The translations under genes and the position numbers were made by a program. Positions 58,943 through 64,000 of a stretch of DNA of 64,000 bases are shown here, one piece after another (the stretch's first letter is position 1; every line of letters begins with the position of its first letter). The notes under the pieces were generated by a model. That model had not been told where the DNA came from and made no database searches. It was given only the letters and a program-made list of their open reading frames with translations. This stretch comes from Sorex araneus (lineage: Eukaryota > Chordata > Mammalia > Eulipotyphla > Soricidae): contig NC_073302.1 of the NCBI RefSeq assembly GCF_027595985.1, forward strand, positions 166,453,951 to 166,517,950, written 5' to 3'.

Positions 58943-60660
58943 AATTCATTTTTCTCTTGCACATCCTGAGCTTTGGTTGTTATCACTTCATTCCTTTAAT
59001 TTGTATTCTCATCAGCACTCTTAATTTATCATTGCTGTTATTGCTGTTATTTATTATAAGTGAGGTGTAAAATGATCCTGGTTTTTAAATTCCACAAATA
59101 ATCTTTAGTTGTCTCGTTTAGTCTTTCCTTAAACTTTCTTTTCCTTTATCTTATTTCTCATTTCCTTTCTTTCTGTCAGTGAACATTCCTGGTTTAGAAG
59201 TCAGGGATAGATTTGCAGTTGCTGAAGGAGAACATGTTTTTTTTTTTTCCTCCCAAATTCTTTATTACCATGGAAGGTTTTTCAGTTTTGTTTGTTAAGG
59301 AGAAGAAACAGCTGCAGAAAATCCAGTTTTCAACAATCCTTGTGGGCTATGTCTGTGGGCTGTATCTCTTACTTAGACTCCATCTGAACTCAGTTTTCTT
59401 GTTTATGGGTTCCTGGCCATAAACACGTGAGACATCATTTAGGGATCTCAGACTGCACTATTTGAATAGGCTTGTCGGGGAGAATTGCATTTAAATCTTA
59501 AAATATATCAGGCACTCTTGTACTCGGTGGTTCCTAAATAAAAAGCCAGGTGTAACCAGGTGGAAATAATACATACATGAAAATTTTATTACTTCTTGAC
59601 CAAGGTAAAGATTAATAGAAAGCATTTGGGCTCATAGAGCGCATAATGCAGCTCTTCTTTAAAACACATGAATTTGTTATGTTCGTGTGGCTGATCACAT
59701 AGATCCATTGGAATCTTAATGATCCATGAGATAAATTGTTCACATTTTTAGAGGTACATCTACATTACAAAACAGTGCTTTCAGGAGGCCTCTGAAGTCT
59801 CCTGCTTTAAAAAATACTTGAGTTGCACAGTGCTGAAAGGAACAATATTGTGATTTACAAGCAAAACACTGCACTGAAAGGAAAACAATGAGAGTTATGG
59901 AAAAGGAAGAAACAAATATGTCCCCAAATTTACTTATTTTAAAAGCAACATGGAGATATTCTAAAAACTGGTTCTAGTACTTTAGTATATAAAATGCAAG
60001 GAATTTAAGTCCTGAAAATCTTTGTCTTCTTTGAAAGCATTAGTATTTCTTGTAATAATTAAATAGTTTTAAAAATTAGAAATGCAATAAAAAAGTAAAC
60101 GCAGCCAGAAATCAATTTATCAGTAGGGCTTTTGCTTCTGCTGTTTTATCAATTTGACTTCTTTCATATTTTTTATGTGATCATCAAGAACGTAGTTGTG
60201 AAAGTTCTGATGAGGTTGTCATTTCATTTGATAATTTTTTAGTTCAATCAGACACCTTTACATTTTATTTAAGAGAGTATTTCATATTGCTGCTTAGATT
60301 TATTAGAATATTTTTTTGTCTGTGTGCCATGACTTGAACCCATATTCTCACATATCAAAAGCATGTACTCTAGAACTAGTCTGCATCTTTACTGATTTTT
60401 AACAAACTTAATTTAATAAATAAGTTTAAATAGTTATTGTTATAGTCTTAATAAAATTCCAAAAAAGTAATGAGTAGTAAAAGAATCAAGAGAAGCTACT
60501 GTATACTTTTATTTTTTTTTTGAGTTTATTCTCTAATCACACATTTGAGTTGGAAGGCTTTTGATGTCTTAGTTGCTCACTGCCTGGAAGTCTTTGATAT
60601 GTATTTAATGGAAATATATTCGTTTTTTTCTTGTGAACAGAATTTTTTTTTTCCCTATAG
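58943..60660. other. 3' part of intron 1
   Basis: No repeats or exon recognised. The last bases give a good acceptor: a run of T then ccctatag. Confidence 0.5.
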
Positions 60661-60845
60661 GGATGCCCTCTGCAGTTGTATTAGTCAACCTTCTTTCAGT
60701 TTTATTCTTTCCGTCTGTGTTTGGAGAAACAGAAATAAGATTCGCTGGACAAAGAGAATTTGTGGTTAATGAAACAAGTACAACAGTTATTCGACTTGTC
60801 ATTGAAAGGATAGGAGAGCCAGCAAATGTCACTGCGATTGTGTCG
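60661..60845 (+). CDS. ADGRV1: ADGRV1 coding exon 2: signal peptide and start of Calx-beta 1
   Basis: Encodes residues 8-69 of the precursor. A second in-frame Met (residue 9, 60663) begins a hydrophobic stretch (residues 12-28, VVLVNLLSVLFF). Cleavage is likely after VFG (residue 29), so the mature chain would start ETEIRF. The N-terminal part of the first Calx-beta repeat follows, with sequons N44-E-T and N63-V-T. The block EFVVNETSTTVIRL and the following ERIGEPANVTAIVS are those of mammalian ADGRV1. The acceptor is tttcccttatag-like and the donor tcg|gtaag is strong. It enters in phase 1 and leaves in phase 0. Residues within the signal peptide are the least conserved, as expected. The whole protein is about 6,300 residues, so only its tip is in the window. 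Confidence 0.97.
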
Positions 60846-61802
60846 GTAAGAAATGGTTGTATTTCTGTTCCACTGAAATAGAATGAAAGGTTTTCATTTC
60901 AATGACAGGTTTTTTGTTCTTTTATTGTCTGCAATTCTAAGTGGTTTCATTTTGATAAATGATTTTTAGATACAATATTCCATTCATAGCTGTTAGAATT
61001 TTGTACGGTGTTACAGGATAGTTATATTTGTTTACCAATAATACAACTTTAAGGATATAAACTTTTTGTTTTGTAAAATTTATGTCTTTTGACAAGAAAA
61101 AACCTGTCAATAAACATTTCTAAGTACAATAATATTTTATCTTGGGTAGTTTGGATTCTAGTTATATTGGCTCAGGTATATTGTTAATTGTTTGGTGACT
61201 TAGAGAAAATAGGTCAAGTATTTAAAAGTAGAAAAATGAAAATTAAAAATCCAAAGCAGTCTCTTTCAAGTGAGAAGTTAGTGTATTAATTTAAGAAGTT
61301 AGAATTAGCTAGCCTTGTGGGCTATTCTACACAAAGTTAAATCATTTAGTGGATTGTGTAAGCATGTATTTGTGTCTGTATTCAACCAGAAAACATTATG
61401 ATTGCCATTGCTGATACTAAAGCTCAAATTACTTGAAATTTTTGTTTTCAAAATAAAAAATTTAAGTAATAGGCTTAATTATCACATTGTGAAACATTGT
61501 AAAAGAAAAAAAGGAAGAAAAACTACCTGTGAAACAAACTCATTATAACTTTGTGCATTCCTTTTCGTTTTTAATTAGTGGTATGCGTTCAGTTTGTTTG
61601 TTCAATATAATTTTTAACTTGAGCATATCATATAGTTGGCAGTGCATTATATTTAAAATCCTTATTTGTATAATTTTTATTCTATTATGGCACATTTATT
61701 ATTTATTTCTGCCATTTTCACAATTTTTCTTGATGGTGTTGATGTCATTTTCAGGCATTCCTCAACTATAATGTAACTGAGGCCACTGTCAGTTTTCATT
61801 TT

Positions 61803-62020
61803 ATTTTATTCTTTTGTTTTTTGGGCAACACCTGCTTTTGCTCGAGGGACCATGTATGCATGCAAGGCAAACATCAGCTGTCTCTGGTCCCTGCTTTCAA
61901 TTTTCCGTTTGGGGGCCACACCTGGTGGTGCTCAGGGCTTAATCCTGACTCTCTTCTCAGGGATCACTCCTGATCGGATGCAGGAGACCATATAGGGTGC
62001 CAGGGGTTCAATTGTAATTC
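61803..62020 (-). mobile_element. Two old antisense SINE remnants
   Basis: The first (61820-61895) is a deleted copy (ttgggcaacacctgc, ggcaaacatcagctgtctc). The second (61905-62015) reads gggggccacacctggtggtg, gctcagggcttaatcctgac and gaccatatagggtgcc. Confidence 0.7.
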
Positions 62021-62039
62021 CCCTCATCCCTTCCCTTTG

Positions 62040-62960
62040 TTTTAATTTGGGGGGGCTGTGGCGAGCAGGGTCATAACGCATATCTGACTGTGAATCTCAC
62101 ACATTTCATCATGGGGCTCACACACCTGGCTGTTGTGTGCAGCGGGTCATTCTCCTTTAGTTAGAGTGGTGTACACATGAGCTCACCAGTGATCACACTC
62201 TGTTTTTAATCAACAAAAAGCACCTCCAGGCCCTTGCACACATTCTGTCAGTGTTTGACCAGGGTCCCTGAAGTGTTGACACTTGCGTTGACACTTGCCA
62301 AAGGCCATGATTCCTGGCCATGGTCATGGCACAGTTAATTTTATTTATTTTTTAATTTTTAAAAGGGATTAATATTTTATTTTATTTTATTGCTTTTTGA
62401 AACACACCTGGCGATGCACAGGGGTTACTCCTGGCTCTGCACTCAGGAATTACTCCTGGCGGTAATTGGGGGACCATATGGGATGCTGGGAATAGAACCC
62501 GGGTCGGCTACGTGCAAGGCAAACGCCCTACCCGCTGTGCTATTGCTCCAGCCTCATGTCACAGTTTTAAATGTTGCATATTTGCCAGGGGTTGCCGGCC
62601 TTTGAATTGTGTTGCTCACAAACACCTGGTGGTCAGGTGGCCAGAAGTTGCCTGTGGGCTATAGATCAGGAACAGAGTGCTGCCGGACCCAAACTGTGTG
62701 ACTGTTCTCAGGGCAGTGCTGGCCTCAGGAGCTGGTCTCAGCCACGTGCTTGTGAGACAGCCGTCTGCAGCTTTTGAGCCAGTTCCCTGTCCCCTCTAGT
62801 TTTGCTGTTAGGCATGTTGCTCTGCTGAAATGGTGTACAGTGGTGTTGATTCTGGCAAATCTTGGATGGTTACAGGTGGGTAACCTGTAACCAGGTGGGT
62901 AACTACCTGTTTTTCTTTTAGCTCTGGTGATTCTTGACGCTAAAAGCTTTCTAAAAGACT
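62040..62960. repeat. Unclassified GC-richer block split by a SINE
   Basis: About 750 bases of composition unlike the rest of the intron surround the SINE at 62380-62553. Similar words (ggcacagttaatttt, gtcacagttttaaat) lie on either side. It may be an old repeat, but no family is recognised. No coding potential is evident. Confidence 0.35.
62380..62553 (-). mobile_element. tRNA SINE, family A, antisense
   Basis: cacacctggcgatgcacagg, ggttactcctggctctgc, ggaccatatgggatgctggg, ccctacccgctgtgctattg. Near consensus. Confidence 0.93.
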
Positions 62961-63496
62961 GTGCCACCTTTTATATTAAGGTTTAAGCTCATGTTTTCCA
63001 ATGCCTTTGCCATCTTATTTGGATTCCTGAAGTATCTAAGACTATACCTTTCTATAAATGAAAACTAGACACTGAATAAATGTTCTAAATTGACTATGGC
63101 CTTTAATTTAATTTTGTGGTCAGTCATATATTTTTCTCCCTGATAGTTAAGTCCTTCAGTTTATTGTGTATTGAGTTTATTGAGTTTATTGGCAAAAGAA
63201 CTCTCTTTTGGATTTCCACAGGATGATACAGAGTAAAGTCTTAAAAATATAAGAAGCTAATAAAAGGTTCAGAGCAGAAACAAATAATTTTGTGTAAAAT
63301 TGTTACTTTTTGTAATGTTTTAAAGGTCATTTTTTTAATAATTCTAAAATATTTGTTTTGTTGTTTTTTCATCTTGTATGTGAATGTAATTATCATTAGA
63401 TGATTCATGTTTATTTTTCTCTCAGTTGCCCCTGTAATCATCAGTTTTGCTTGTCCTAATAGTTATGTAAGAAATACTTATATTTTGCATTTGTAG

Positions 63497-63646
63497 CTTC
63501 ATGGAGAAGACACTGGTGATTTTTTTGACACATTTGCTGCAGCTTTCATACCTGCTGGAGAGACAAACAGGACCGTGTACATAGCAGTATGTGATGATGA
63601 CTTTCCAGAGCCTGATGAAACTTTTACTTTTTCCTTAACAGTGCAG
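63497..63646 (+). CDS. ADGRV1: ADGRV1 coding exon 3: remainder of Calx-beta 1
   Basis: Fifty codons, phase 0 to 0, encoding residues 70-119. It contains LHGEDTGDFFDTFAAAFIPA, a sequon N93-R-T, and the acidic Calx-beta signature VCDDDFPEPDETF (residues 100-112). In the family this signature places carboxylates for calcium binding. The acceptor is tttgtag and the donor cag|gtaggt. The next exon is outside the window. Confidence 0.97.
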
Positions 63647-63742
63647 GTAGGTCCTCTGTTTTGTTTTAATCATGACCTCAGAAGTCTTGCACACATCATG
63701 ATCTAGTTTTCTTTTTTTCCTGGTTATTGTTTTTCTGTTTTT

Positions 63743-63890
63743 ATAATTTTTAAACCTTTTCTATTGATTGAGGTTCTGTGTTCCAGTACTGTTGATGATG
63801 ATTTCCCATGCACAGAATTCCAACGCCACACTCATTGCCAGCGTCCCCATCCCCTCCCAGAAGAACCCTTTCAACTGTCTCAATCCCCAC
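63743..63890 (-). mobile_element. Old L1 3' tail, antisense
   Basis: tattgattgaggttctgtgt, gcacagaattccaacgccac, and ccagcgtccccatcccctcc match the block at 52496. A poly-T run follows at 63894. It lies in ADGRV1 intron 3. Confidence 0.65.
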
Positions 63891-64000
63891 TATTTTTTTT
63901 TTTTTTGGAGACAAGCCAATTTAACTCACTGGTGGTGGTTTTCATACAAGCCACAAATAACAACCTCATTGGCAATTCCATGGTCTGATTATTCTTCTGA

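Larger units (their letters stand above)
36045..60660 (+). other. ADGRV1: ADGRV1 intron 1
   Basis: A 24.6 kb intron that starts GTAGGT and ends with a long pyrimidine run and ccctatag. It contains the repeats listed separately. From 36.7 to 46.6 kb it lacks young SINEs; from 46.6 kb on it is rich in them. No further conserved coding exon was recognised inside. Confidence 0.85.
60846..63496 (+). other. ADGRV1: ADGRV1 intron 2
   Basis: A 2,651-base GT-AG intron (gtaag ... tttgtag). AT-rich in the first kilobase. It then has two degraded antisense SINE pieces, an unclassified GC-richer block (about 62040-62960) and a young family A SINE. Confidence 0.9.

Noticed and set aside
1..64000. CRISPR arrays, endogenous retrovirus LTR pairs, rRNA genes
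   Set aside because: No regularly spaced repeats, no LTR pair with gag/pol remnants, and no rRNA-like sequence were seen. The reverse transcriptase sequence present is LINE type.

Overview
The window is mammalian nuclear DNA, most likely from a shrew (Soricidae, Sorex-like). It is AT-rich and intron/intergene dominated. It is densely seeded with a tRNA-headed SINE whose sequence I associate with soricid shrews, and with a lineage-specific L1 whose 3' end recurs many times. No bacterial, viral or CRISPR signature is present.

The only host protein gene I can support is the 5' end of ADGRV1 (GPR98/VLGR1, the very large adhesion GPCR of Usher syndrome 2C), on the + strand. A CpG island at about 35.56-36.4 kb holds coding exon 1 (36023-36044). 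A 24.6 kb intron 1 follows, then exon 2 (60661-60845), a 2.65 kb intron 2, and exon 3 (63497-63646). All splice sites are GT/AG and the phases join cleanly (1, 0, 0). They give the first 119 residues: signal peptide plus the start of the first Calx-beta repeat. In other mammals LYSMD3 lies about 30 kb upstream in divergent orientation, so the CpG-rich first ~130 bases may be its promoter edge (inference).

Layout: 0-5.2 kb, intergenic with SINEs. 5.2-17 kb, a nest of L1 3' fragments, old and young SINEs and two unusual composite retroposons. 17.4-18 kb, a ~550 bp (CCTT)n tract. 18-24.5 kb, mostly unique with old SINEs. 24.5-29.8 kb, two L1 insertions 69 bp apart, each with a 17-nt target-site duplication (TSD). 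The first is 5'-truncated with an open ORF2 fragment; the second keeps its 5' end but has lost most of ORF2 internally. 33.0-33.7 kb, a fragment of an RTE-clade endonuclease. 35.5-36.4 kb, the ADGRV1 promoter island. 36.7-46.6 kb, a stretch of intron 1 poor in young SINEs, with MIRs, old L1 pieces and two long hairpins. 46.6-60 kb, intron 1 with many SINEs and L1 tails. 60.6-64 kb, ADGRV1 exons 2 and 3.

Two SINE families share the same tRNA-like head. I call them A (tail ending in gtgtgaccc plus A-rich) and B (tail ending in cagtgacagtg). They are working names, as are 'U' and 'B-long' for the longer retroposon that seems to contain the B tail. All repeat names are by eye; no database was searched.
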